Source: Amblyomma americanum (Eukaryota; Arthropoda; Arachnida; Ixodida; Ixodidae). Taken from it: a stretch of DNA of 64,000 nt. How positions within the stretch are numbered: the stretch's first letter is position 1; the number at the start of each line of letters is the position of its first letter. The stretch is taken from assembly GCF_052857255.1 (NCBI RefSeq), contig NC_135507.1, forward strand, positions 74,400,020 through 74,464,019, written 5' to 3'. Of this stretch, positions 37,000 to 48,800 are shown one piece after another. Below the pieces are notes generated by a model. It did not search any database, was not told the origin of the DNA, and saw nothing but the letters and a program-made list of their open reading frames with translations. A program made the position numbers and the translations under genes.

Positions 37000-37880
37000 C
37001 TCACTGCCTAGAAAAGTTCCCGAACACGGTTCTTACTGAGCCGAGCGCTGACCAACACCGAACTCAGCGGCACACTCCGTTGTGGACACGTGTGTCCTGG
37101 CATGTGTGTGCGGGAGTTTCCTCGGCCGCTGCTAATGCACCGTTATCGCGTTCGGGCCGGACCCATTCTTCGCCCGCGGTCCCACGCGTCGGCTGTCTTG
37201 GGCACCTCCTCTCTTCCTTCGTGGTCTCCCCAGCGAAGACGTCGGGTACGGTCCGGGCAAACGCAACGCGATAAGCGGCTGCGTGTTAGACGCGGTGGAA
37301 AGCGTGAACCGCGGGGCTGCTACTGCCGCGTTGCTCCTGCCTTTGTGTCCGCGCCGACCACTGCTTCCTTCTCCCGTTTTACTTTTTCTCTTTCTTCGTT
37401 CCCACGCGTCGCTCGATGCTCGGCCGGAATAGCAGCGCCGGAAAAGGATTTCCCCCGCTATTTTCGCACCTCCACTGCCTCCTCGCTACACATTTCCCCT
37501 TCCCTCCGGGTAGAGCGCTTTCTTGCCACAGGCGGCGTCTTCAAAAGGATTGCGGTACGACCAACGCTGGCCCCGCGAGCGCTGCTGAGGCCGCATTCTC
37601 GATCTCGTGGAGAGCGAAGCTCTTTGCCACGTGTACACGTACTACAATGTAAGCTCGTTGGCGGCTCGGCGCCCGCTCTGTTTAGAGGCGGCGTCTTTCG
37701 AGACTGTTTTGCTTTGGTGTGTACCTATCTCCTCGCGCGCGTCACGGTGGTCGGCCGATCTCGGCGTACTGCTTCGCTTTGTCGTTGTTTGTTGGTTTTG
37801 GTGCATTTGAAGTGGTTTTGTATCTACTCCGTATCGGTCGTGTACTCGCACGTCACACGTAATTTCACGTGAATAGAAGT
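37000..37880 (+). other. CpG-rich block with an unrecognised long open frame (37102-37872)
   Basis: The frame from ATG 37102 stays open for about 256 codons, but the Arg/Ser/Pro-rich product has no domain, and other frames here are also long because GC-rich DNA lacks stops. A 5' exon or promoter of an unknown gene is as likely as a protein. Confidence 0.25.
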
Positions 37881-40143
37881 CCACGTGTGACGGTTTCGGG
37901 GGGGGGGGGGGGCTAATGGTCTCGGTGATTGATGTTCTAATTTTACGTAAAAAAAAATGGACGTCTGCACGACAAACGCGTTTCTCGCAGCTTTATTAAG
38001 AACGAATGGTCTTTCACCACGTTACATATGAATTCACTCTTGGCCATGGTGCTCCTTGCATTGTAGAGTCGGGCACTTAAGATACCTTGACCCGTTATGA
38101 AAACTCTAAAAGACGCCAGCGTTTTAACTGAAATGTGGTGATAGATCACTGCAGAACAAAATAATAAAAGCAGGCGCATAATTTTGCCATTTAGTCCTGT
38201 GTTAGCAGCATATAGACCTCCATTGCCTATTCGCTGTAAAACCGAACTAGTTAAGCGCATACGCCTTGCTCGTCCCGTTAAGTCACGTTGTAGTGATCAT
38301 GTGCCGTGGTCGGCTGAAACACGCCCGCTCAGCGGCGGCTGTGATTTCAATAGCGCCCGGTAGCGAAATGAAAACTAGATACACCCACCGGTGTCGAGGT
38401 GCCGTCGCCTGTGTGACAAACGGTCCTCTCTCTTTTTCCCCGGCGACAGCACGCGCGACCACCTCCGTAGCTTCTGCAGGAGTCGCAATATTGCGCAAAC
38501 GGCGCGGCACACGTTCTGTGTCCGCGACGGACCATTAATCGTAGGGCGTGGGCCTGTGGTGTGTGTGTGTGTGTGTGTGTGTATGCGGTCGTAGCCGTCA
38601 GCTAGGGACAAGTCCGCGGGGTGGTGTTATACGGTTTCTCGTTCACGTTAGCCTCTTTTTTTCTCTTTGTTTTCTTTCCCCCGGGCGAAAGGTCGTCCAC
38701 TTCTTTGACCTTCGCTCGCGCACCTTGGGACGGCTAGCTGCTCACAAAATTGCACCCCGCCCACCGCGTGAAATAATTTGTTCAAGTGTACTCTAGAGTT
38801 GGCTGGTAATGAAGGGGCTACGGGAATATTTGACGCCCCATTTCATTAAATCCGGGGAATCGTTTGTTGTATAGGGTTTACCCTCTAATGCGCCAAGCTC
38901 AGAACACACAGGTATGTACCACACCAAGCGCAAGGAAGGTTTAATTGCTTAATTTATGCCTGGTGTTGTTGCCTAGGAAGCTGCTGTGCCATTCACTATA
39001 TTATACGGTCTACGTGAACTCGTGAGCTTCTCTGTGTAATAAAATACACCTTGTGTGGCCTTCAGTGCGGTATTGTGTATAAGGAGGACCACCGAAAGGG
39101 GGGGGGGGTGGGCGTACTATTACAGGGACAAATGAAAAAAGAACGATCGTCCTTTTATGTTTAGAGTAATGCCTGCGCGCGCGTCCTTCCTTCTTCTAAA
39201 TCCGCAGTGGGAAGCACAGTACGAAAAAAAGAAAAGAAAAACAGTCAAAAGAAGATTCAATTAGTGGAGCCCGTTCCTAAGCTTGAGAGCGTTTTCAATG
39301 ACGTAAAATAATAATAATAAAACGGCGATTACACAATGCGTCGGTTCTCCATCTCCCCCTTTGAACGTTTCTCTCTCTCCCTCTTTGTACCCGCTGCTTC
39401 GAAGTAATGGCGTGTTAATTCCGCCTCCTCGGATGGGGCCTCACGAAGGTTGGCGTCGTGTTTTGCGTTGCCTCGCGCACATATCCTGTTTTCCGCATCT
39501 CTCGCTCTTGGCGTTCCTATCGGCGAGCGGTCATCCCACGCAACCTCTTCCAACTTGCGCCTTGAGCGCCGCCGATGCATGTATACCACACACAGCTGCT
39601 GCCGTGGTTCAAAAAGACTGTGTGCCACGTGTGGTCCGCGCACTCTCTCCCTTCCCTGCCACTTCGGCGTTGCTGGAGCTTTCTTCTCTGTCGTCGTCAC
39701 GCGCGCCGCCTCCTTTCTCCTTCGCTGCAGCCCACGCTTTTCCCGCGGTTTTAGTGCGCGCGCTTTTTCGCAACCACTGCGGGCGCAAAGGTCGAGACCG
39801 CACTGATGAAGCGCCGTGCGTGCGGAGGAGGAGGGAAGTTGCACACCACGCCCGTCCTTTTACGACGTGCCCCGAAGAGTAAGGATCGGTATTAATAAAT
39901 AAAACGAGGGAACGAGGAAAGAGCAACCCCCGTCCCCCCCCTCCCCATCTACCTTTCGGTTTTCCTCCGAGTTCCGTCTGTATTATACACCGGATGTTGG
40001 TGCTCTCGTTATTGTGGCTGGTGCTCTGTTCGCGTTCGGTGTTTCCGTGCTCTTACGACACTCCCTCTTGTTCGAGCCGTCACCATGCATTTGTTGTGGG
40101 CGTGCTGACTCGGGTTGTTCCTGTAGATCTGTAGCAATATGTA
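37881..40143. other. Uncharacterised stretch
   Basis: G run at about 37898-37912, (GT)n at about 38558-38582, CpG-rich pyrimidine block 39400-39890. No recognised gene. Confidence 0.45.
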
Positions 40144-40893
40144 AAGGGTGTTTCACCTAAGACCCAAGACACAATCTTTGAAAACAGGCATTTTGAGTTA
40201 GGAGAGCACTTTTTCGGCGTGGTATTGTCAGCGGTGTACTGTATTAAACACAGCTAAGACGTGCTAACTAACAGGATGTTTAGTTGACCTTTTAATTATT
40301 AATGTTAGGCTCATCAGTTACAGAGAGGCGTGTAGCCCACCGTAAATAATATTCATATCAGTTTTTAGAACTTCTAATACCCGATTGACCCCCCCCCCCC
40401 CCTCCCCAAAAAAAAAAGTTTGGCTACATCGCATCAAAATACATACGCTTTCGAGCATCTTGCAGACAAAGCAAACTCTCCAGCGCACGTAACTCATCGA
40501 AATAGCCAGAATTTGTAACAGCGTTTTTGAAGTTTTAAAAACTGATATGGATGTTACGGTCGCCTACACGTCTCTCAATAATTAAGGGCCTAACAGTTAT
40601 AGTTAAAAGGTTAACTATTCAATATCAGTTAACGAACCTGCACCTCTTGGCTGTATTCTTATATACTACGCCATTGAAAATACTATGCCGAAAAAAAGCG
40701 CTCTTCTAACTTAGAAGTACGGAAAGCTGGGCAGCTGGTTACTACTATCCATGGTAGGTTACTACCATCCATGGTAAAGTCAGCGCTCGTGCCGTCGTGT
40801 TTTTTTCGTCCTCGTGTTTTTTCCGCGCTATTTTACCATGGATAGTTCTAACTTAAACAGCCTATTTAAAAAAAATGTGTAAAATCTTAAGTG
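40144..40893. mobile_element. Foldback element copy 3, interrupted by a 132 bp insert
   Basis: The left terminus AAGGGTGTTTCACCTAAGAC is clear and the right arm is degenerate. Mirrored inner blocks (TAATATTCATATCAG and CTGATATGGATGTTA) mark the two arms. An insert sits at 40714-40845. Confidence 0.75.
40714..40845. mobile_element. 132 bp insertion in foldback copy 3
   Basis: Flanked by an exact 10 bp duplication TTCTAACTTA (40704-40713 and 40846-40855). Contains CTATCCATGGTA near its left end and the inverse TACCATGGATAG at its right end. Confidence 0.7.
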
Positions 40894-42271
40894 CTTTCTT
40901 ATAGGCTTTCTTTAGATTGGGAAAGCGTTCAAGAGGACTTGGACATAGGAAAGTATACGAACAGACAAGGGCAATAGGTGTCTGTCTCTTTCTATGTCCT
41001 TGTCTTTTTGAGCGCTTTCACGATATTTTTAAAAAGGGTTAACCAGCTAGGTTAACCAACGATGTCGCTGTCGAATTATAGGGAGCGCGGGGCACGGTTC
41101 CCTGCAACTGCCATCTGTCAAGAAAAAAATTAATAAATAAAACGCTAGAAAGACGTATTCGGGCAGAAATTCGTGTAGTATATTGGGACGTAAGTAGTAG
41201 TAGTGTAGTAAATCACTTTATCGCAACAACTGGAGCTCATCTTAGCGACAGCGGTTACCATGCATGGTATGCGATCTCTTCCGTCGTCTCAAGAGCCTGG
41301 CTTTGCCGCAACAAAGTCTTTGTCACGACAGAGCCAGCTCTGTTGTGACATCAGGCTCTGCCAGGCATAGAACTGCCTTCACGGCTGGGCGGCATTATGT
41401 TTCTGCAATTTGGGACATATTCTTCTATAATTTTCAATTGCATTGCGCGTACCGTTATTTGAAATTACCACAAAAACTGCGGTTTATTTCCGCTAAGCAA
41501 CAACAAAAGAATACCTTTGCCGATATAATCCCAACTCCTATGCGCCATATATGTATGGCATGCAGGGGTTCGAATGTAGGTTCTTTTTCCTTAATTTATT
41601 TCTACACAGGTGTACTGCGGTGAATCACGTTGACTTTATTCTCTTTGTCAAAGCTTTATTTCCGATTTCTTGCCCCGATCCTATTGAAGGGCGAAGATCT
41701 TTTCGCGACTCATTTTTATTCATTTATTCTTCTCTTTGCGCAAAATCCAAATCCTCGCGGCTGCCTGTGGCGCCTCGTGCAAGAAATATGACCTAATGGA
41801 TAATCCCGAATTTCAGCCCGTGTGTTGCGTGTTCATTAACTAGCTCAGTCGGCACCGGACAGGCGTGCAATTAATTATGGATTAAATTGGAATCACGTCG
41901 TTCTCTGCTCCCGCCTACTTAGTTCAGCGCCCGGGAAAATTAAATTGGGGCCGCTATTGTGCCCCTTGTTAAGATGTTGATCTCGATTAGGCTTTTATAC
42001 TATAGACACGCAAGGCATGAGTCTTAAGGCTGTATCGTAGTCCTTCACGGTTCGGTCCATTGATATGAACGGTTCCGCCCGTAACCATGTGACCGGCCAC
42101 GGTGGCAGCAAATGCGTGAAAGCGTATTTAAATTTGGTTGGGAGCCAACGACACAAACTCTTCATGGGAAGCATAAAAATATCGTATGTCCTTCGGGACA
42201 GTTCCTTCCCTCAAAACGCTGTGCTCAGATCGCCTGCAGTCTGATACAGCTCAATAAACCAATAGCCGCAG
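40894..42271. other. Uncharacterised stretch
   Basis: A loose inverted repeat at about 40924-41025 (GAAAGCGTTCAAGAGGACTT against TTTTTGAGCGCTTTC) may be an old MITE. No recognised gene. Confidence 0.4.
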
Positions 42272-42480
42272 GGGCCCAGTCGTTTGAGAATCCGTCTCGC
42301 ATGCGGGGTTCGATCCCCAGTGCCGCTGGGTACCCGCCGGTCATACATTGGGTACAATTGCTTCCCCCCGGCCTAGTGCTCGGCTTTTTTTTTTTTTTCG
42401 GTGAAATTCTTGGAATATGGCTCTATGAGGCCGCCTTATGTACATGTGTTTAGTGACAAATTCCTCTTAAGCCCTCCAAC
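42272..42480 (+). mobile_element. Family C tRNA-headed SINE, copy 2
   Basis: Shares CTCGCATGCG, the B box GGTTCGATCCCC and GGGTACC.CCGGT.ATACA with copy 1 at 29616; the A-box region is worn, and a T run interrupts the body at 42387-42398. Confidence 0.5.
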
Positions 42481-42899
42481 CAAAGGCGTCAACCTATTGC
42501 CATGACGACGCGCGACCTTGCACCTACCAGGCACCTGAGACTCCACGATAGCATGTGTAAGGCGGCCGATCGCTACGTCGTGACCAACGGCGTCAGCGCC
42601 ATTGTTAGGAGGGCCTCCTTTAAGGGGGCATCAGTCACTTTGCTCTTGTCTCCGACCGGCGTAACGAGAGTTTTACCCTAGCGACCTTTGAACGCGGAAG
42701 GGCTGTGCCGTTTTTCTAAGCTCGCTTGTCTAACCAGTTCTGTAACGGTACCGCTTGGCGCTTCAGTTTTTCGGTCTCCCGAAGTCCCAGTTGTGAGCAC
42801 ATATTGAGGACCTAATACGGGCGCTCGTGAACGTGTCCGCGGGTGAAGCTGTTCGCTGCGGCGTGCATCCCGTAACATACGGCTTCCCTTCCATCACAG

Positions 42900-43821
42900 T
42901 CCTCTGCCATTCTTTACCGCCGGGATGCTCGCGCACGTGGGCAGCGTAGAGAGCGGGGATGCCTCGTTCACCCCCCGGAACACTTTCTGCTCTTTGTGTG
43001 CGCGCCCGTGAAGGAAGAGGGCGAGGAGGAAAGGGGCGTCCTACGGCGTCCGTTGAGAAAGCGCCGTGCGGAGCGATGCTAACCTCCTCTCTGCTACTCT
43101 CTCTCTTTCCGAGCTTCTCCGTTGGAGATCGCGTAGGAGAAAGCCAGGGGAAGCCCGCTTGTAGTGCGTTATGCAAAAAAAAAAGAAAGGAAAAAAGAGG
43201 GGGGTCCGGCGCGCCTTGCGGGTAGCCGCTGTCCGGCTTCTGGAGAACAGCGCTCGCTCCTGGGCGGTGGGGGCGGAGTGGCGTTTCTTTTGCGCGCGTT
43301 TCTAGCTGCGCTCTCAGGCTTTACTTGTTAATTTGTGTGTAATGCAACTTTTGAGGGCCTTCACCGGCGGGCACCGCCTGCTGCTCGCAGCCACTCTCGG
43401 GCAGTTCGCTTTTTGCGCAGGCGGCCGTCACACAGCGCAACGCCGCTCTTCGCTTTAAAGTTCCGCCGGTTGGTTGGTCGGAACCGTGGGAGCGGCAGTT
43501 GCGCATCGGCTCTCGCAAATACGTGTCGGCATATTATGGCGGTGTTCAACGGAGCTCGCTTCTCCACTGACCGTTCCAGGTGGTGTTTTTTTTACCTACA
43601 GCTGGACTGAGAGGACTGTGACCCATGGTCGTATGCTCTGTCTCGTTGCAGTTGAAGGTGAACCCTAGCCGCCGGCGGTGCAAGCACAGAGTGGCGCCGT
43701 GCCGTCGGATGGCGGCTGCAGCCCAGCAGCGGCCGCGGGGACGGCCGACCGGCGGCGACGCAGGCTGCCGCCCCCGTCCCCGGGCCGCCCCCTGTCGGCC
43801 GACGAGCGCTGCCTGAGCCCC
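42900..43821 (+). promoter_or_regulatory. CpG-rich region upstream of POMGNT1 exon 1, probable promoter and 5' UTR
   Basis: GC- and CpG-dense sequence runs into exon 1, with no convincing TATA box, consistent with a housekeeping-type CpG promoter. Pyrimidine tracts with AG at about 43602 and 43651 could be acceptors for a short 5' UTR exon. The transcription start cannot be placed from sequence alone. Confidence 0.45.
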
Positions 43822-43956
43822 ATGACCTCCGCGCTGGGCCCGTCGTCCGGGCCGGGGGGCCCCGGCGGCGCGGGGCTCGCCGGGGCCACGCTGCTGCGAG
43901 CCGGCCTCTACGTGCGACACGTGCGACACCGGCGCTTCCTCGCACGCACCTGCCAG
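43822..43956 (+). CDS. POMGNT1: POMGNT1 coding exon 1 (45 codons, cytoplasmic tail)
   Basis: The exon opens with ATG at 43822 in a Gly/Pro/Ser-rich stretch and ends in an Arg/His-rich run ([14 protein letters not shown]) directly before the membrane anchor, as expected for a type II protein. The donor is CAG/gtgggt, phase 0. The frame is open back to a TAG at 43666-43668 with no earlier ATG in frame, although a GTG lies at 43678. The Kozak context of the chosen ATG is poor (C at -3), so a non-ATG start or another 5' exon cannot be excluded. Acceptor-like sites occur just upstream (ttgcag ending at 43651 and ctacag ending at about 43602), suggesting a spliced 5' UTR. Confidence 0.8.
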
Positions 43957-45815
43957 GTGGGTGGCACCCGATAGCTGAGTCTGCAGTCACTGTGTGTGCA
44001 GCTGGGTCCAGGTGGGTTGCGTCGATAGGTGGTGTCACTATACAGGCGGACGCACGCGAAAACCGGTGTCGCATAGCTGGCGACGGAGTTTGTGCACAGT
44101 GACGGAGCCGGAGGTGACCTTGACCGTCAGCTGAAAAAAAGTCCAGGAAATACGTGATTAAAATAAGACTCTCCTGCCCCCCCCCCCCCCCCCCCCCCCC
44201 CCCAAACTGCCCCCTCCATGAGCAACCCATAAATCTGCTTCTGCACATCGCAGATTGCTCTAGCTCAGCCCGTTTGGTTTTCGTGTCCAGAACTCGAGTG
44301 GTGTCAGAACATGCTCAAAGGTGGGTACTTCGCATAAGTGGTCGCCGAGAAAACCCTTGGTCATAAGTCTGTCTTGCGGTCGCAGGGAAATTTCATTGCT
44401 TCGTGGTCCGCTCATCCCAAGTGTTCTAAGCGTATCCCCGTATAAGCGTAACACTCACGGATTTTGGTCAGTGGACGGGGCGTTCATTGTACTGCCAGAA
44501 AATGTTCAAGGTCATCCATGCCGGGGCGGCGATTGAGGTAGCTTGGACAGTTAGTTACCTGTCTTCTATACGGCGTCTCATATTTATAAAACCATGTACC
44601 GCGTACAGCCAGCAGCTGAAATGATTTCAGTAAGACACCCAACAGCACTTTGACGTGTTCAGGTTCATGCAATGGAAGGTACTATCGACCACAACCAAGT
44701 TGTGCGGACAAAAAATTTATATCCGTGCAAAATTCGCGGCCGTAGTCCGTCAGTCCGTCATTAAGGCCCAACATTGACTGTAACGGTGACCGCTTTGCGA
44801 ACCGACAAAAACACCGAGAAAAATAATTGTCGAGCGAAAGATTGCTCCCTCAGAGGGAGTGAGAGCGGGAGAATTTTGCAGCTGATAGGTGAGAAAGGCG
44901 CGCGTATAAATTAACGAGGGAAAGGTGTACGAGGTCACGTGACGCCCCTCTTCCTCCCCCCCCCCCCCCCCCGGTCTTTTATGCGGTCTGTCTCTATTAT
45001 CCGCCCTGATTGGATTGCGGGATGCGTGTTAAGCGTACGCGCGCGCATATTTTTTTTCTTTTCCCGAAGGTCGATGATGACACGGGGGAACACTAATTGT
45101 CCTCGCGTCCTTTCTCCGACCTCTCCTCTCCCCCTCTTTCCTTCGTGTCCTCCTTTGCAAGCTTGTCCCTTGAATTTTTTTCCGAACTCATGAAACTCGC
45201 GTCATCTTTCTTCTTTTTTTTTTTTGTGTAGAGAGCAGTCGCTTTCTTACTTTCTTCGATCACTTTTCGCCGGTAAATTCTCACTCGCCGCCCCGTGTTT
45301 CATTTCTTCGTCCGTTCGAAAGGACCTACAGCATATACAGCGCATGCAAGCTGAGCCGATTGAGAGGGAAAGCGAATAACGTGAAACGCGCTTAGCCGCC
45401 GGTGGATTAGCGTTTAAATTGCCGCCTCGCGACAAAATAATTGCGCCTGGAAGCACCTCTGCCTGCGGCAATTTGATGCCGTGGGCTTCGGTGAGATAGA
45501 ATGAAAAAGAGAGGGAAAAAAAATCAGACGCAGAGCGTGTGTTTTCGTTTTGCGGCGCATTTCTGGCGCAATGCCTCGGTGTGCTTGTCCCGTCGAGAGG
45601 ACACCGAAGACGATTTCGTTGATGGGGCATTTAATAGCGATAATTAATGCTTTAAGCGTGCCAGATTCGGAGGAGCGGGTAATAGGAACGCCGTAGAGCG
45701 AGAGGTTTCGGATTAATTCCCGCCTTTTGGCCAAATACAAGTGAGACTCAGTCCTGCGGCGGCCGAAGAGGGAGTGCATTTTCCGAGGGAAGAGAGAGAG
45801 AGACGGAGGAAGGCA

Positions 45816-45895
<80 letters not shown>

Positions 45896-48800
45896 TAGTT
45901 TTTGGGGAAAGGCAATGTCGCAGTATCTGTCTCGCATATCGGCGGACACCTGAACCGCGCCGTAAGGGAAGAGATAAAGGTAGGAGGGAAAGAAGAAAGG
46001 AAGAAAGGGGCGCCGTAGTGGAGGGCTCCGGAATAATTTCGACCACCTGGTGATCTTTAACGTGCACTGACATCGCACAGCACACGGGTGCCTTAGCGTT
46101 TTGCCTCCATAAAAACGCAGCCGCCGCGGTCGGGTTCGAGCCCGGGATCTTTGGATCAGTAGCCGAGCGCTCTAACCACTGAGCCACCGCGGCGGGTAGA
46201 GGAAGATGCCGGTTTTCTAATTCTGCACCGTGGAAAAGGGATGGGGGAGAGGGGGAGGGGCATAAAAGAGAAAAGAGAGCGAGGATAAAGACCGGAGACA
46301 ATTTAGAAACAGAGAAAAAGAGATGATTAGGCGATCTGCGCATGCCTCTGACGGCGTATGGTAAGCGGCAGTGGCACGCGCTGTGCTAAAGGACTGTTAA
46401 CCGGGCGTTTACTGTTGTCGTCATGCGATCTTTATCGGCCCTTGGGGTGGTGGGAAGCACCGATGCCATTCGCAGTGAATTGTAGGCTCGAGTGCGGGAT
46501 CTCTCGCGTTTATCCCGCTGCGTTCGTACTAGCGCCACAAGTAAGCCCTAGCGGATGCCTCGTGACGTCCCTCGTGACGTCATTTTGTTCTGACCAGTCA
46601 ATGATTGCCATTCTGGCCAACCGGCTTGGAGCGTTGTCATGACGGCTTTCGTGACGTCGCGCCACTATGACCAATCAGCGTTGCACTTATTGTGTTACGC
46701 CAACGACACCGTAGAAGCGGGGAACGTGGCCTCGACAGCTCTCGCTGTAGAATGAAGTGTCAGTTACTACGAGGAGAGGTACTACGGAGGCTGTCTTCGT
46801 GCGGTGGTTTCACCGATACAGTTGAATTGAACGAAGGTTGGGTGAATGAGTCAATTCTGCCATAGGACGGTCCAAGGCACGCATTTCAATCAAAAGTCAG
46901 AAATCTCAGATATGTCGAAGGCATTCCGAAGGGTCTTGGCCATAAGTAACACAGTGAAGTTCCGAAGCAAATTCTGCAAAACTGTCAGACGACAGGCAGG
47001 CTTCAATTAAAGAAAAGGAGGAGGAAAGGCCGTTTGAAGGGTGTTCCCTCACTGCCCAGTCATCAAGACGGGTCGAAGGCTAGCGGCGCGCTTGGAAAGC
47101 AGCCAGGAACGTCGAAAAGGGCACCTGTCGGGTGGCCCCTCCTAACGCACGGCGATAGTGCGGAGAAGCCGCCCTTCACTTTGGGCGCGCACCTTTAATT
47201 GCGAGATTCGGACGGTACTGTTCTGGAGGTTGAAAGATGGCTGCCGTGCGCGCGCTAGCGAGTAATGAAAAACCCAATTCATTAGCGCACTAATTAGCTC
47301 TTTTCAGGCGTCCGTCACAGCCACCACTGACGTGTAACCAATACAGTGATTGGAGGGGGGGGGGGGGCGGTGCGCGAGCCGTCTTTTTCGCTAAAGCAAA
47401 CAAAATAAAAGCGCGAGCACTGCGAGCCGAGAGTAACGCGACACTTTGTTTTCCAACTGGGCGAAGTGTTTCTTTCTTACTCTGTGCGACGGACAGCCGA
47501 GCGCGGTAGGTCAGGGCAGAGGCCGCGTGCGACGTACTGGGAAGGGAGAGAGCGGGAGTCAAGGGAAGGGCAGATGCGGAGCAGGGCGGACAAGCGCGGG
47601 GCTGCTGCTCAGGCCATCCGGGAAAACCGCGAAACCCGAAGCGGCCGTGTACGGTTGCGACTCGCGCGCTCTGCTGTCCCTTCCGGCCCACCTCCGCGGC
47701 CTCGCTTGGAACGCTGCGACGACGAGGGAACGTCCGCGGCGCCGGGATCCCTTTCGCGTCGTGTCTGCCGTCTCGGTTTGTTTTCCGCTCTGTCTCCTCC
47801 GTCTGTCGCCTTGTTTTTTCGCCCCGTCTCCCCGTGCTCCGCATTTACGCGATCGCGTCGGTTGCTTCGGAGCGTGGCGCCCTCTCTCGGTTTCTTCTTC
47901 GTGTTCGGTTTCCTTGTATGATCCATCGATAGTGTACGGTCGGCGGCACGTGTGTCGTATAGTACGGGGAACCGAAGATCCCACGCTGCGGAGACCTGTC
48001 TGATACCCGAGAGGGGGCGTTCGGAGCACGACACCTGCTCCCGCGCAGTAGGCCGGCTCCTTACTGTACGCGTAAATGCGTCTTCCCTGCGAGGTGCGGT
48101 CGATACGAGATGTATAGTAGCCGCGTTTGCCTGCTTGGCTGCCTTGCGAGTTTCAGCCCAACGACCACGCCGGTGACGTTGCGTGGCTTGACGCAGTTGC
48201 GGTGTCTGGTAAAAGTGTGCCCGGTGAAGGGTGTTGTCGTGATACAGCTACGCTACAGGCTGGACGTTCGCTCTTATGAAGTGGACTTTTGTGCGAGGAT
48301 ATTCGCTTGCGGGTGGTGAACGTGCCTGCTTTGTCGAACGCATAGGTGCTTTGCACCACGTCACGGGTGGCGTGACGGAGCTTCACAGTATACACAGGCT
48401 GGAACTGGAGGCGACAAGGGGATTATAAAAAAGCACGCAGTTTTTCGTCAAGTTCAGTGGTCTCCCTGCAGCATGGCGGCCGGTGCGGCGTCGGTGCTAT
48501 AGCCGTGTATAACGAAACATAGCGTGCATCGTCGACCCACGTGACCCCGGCCTACCCGGACATTCTTATTGGCGAGTTGTTGGTTACGCGGTAGTGTTCG
48601 GTTATCACGTATTACGCCCTTTATAACGGGGGAAGTTCCTTCAAATCGCTGTCGTTGCGGAATGACTGAACTTAGCGTAGAAGATGCGACTCCGCAGCCG
48701 CGTATTCCTGCTTATAGAGTGCCGTCAGTGCCGCTTTGGGCTTCCTTGGCAAATCGCAACAGCAGCCGTGCTGCAGGCTTATTCCTTATAAAAATGGTCT

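Noticed and set aside
43592..44248. 218-codon minus-strand ORF opposite POMGNT1 exon 1
   Set aside because: GC-rich antisense shadow of the exon; the plus strand has the splice sites and family match.
45414..46343. 309-codon minus-strand ORF with a poly-Tyr run
   Set aside because: It reads through a whole SINE and its (TAA)n tail; the same AVAQWL...[11 protein letters not shown] peptide recurs wherever a family B SINE lies. It is an artefact of stop-free SINE sequence.
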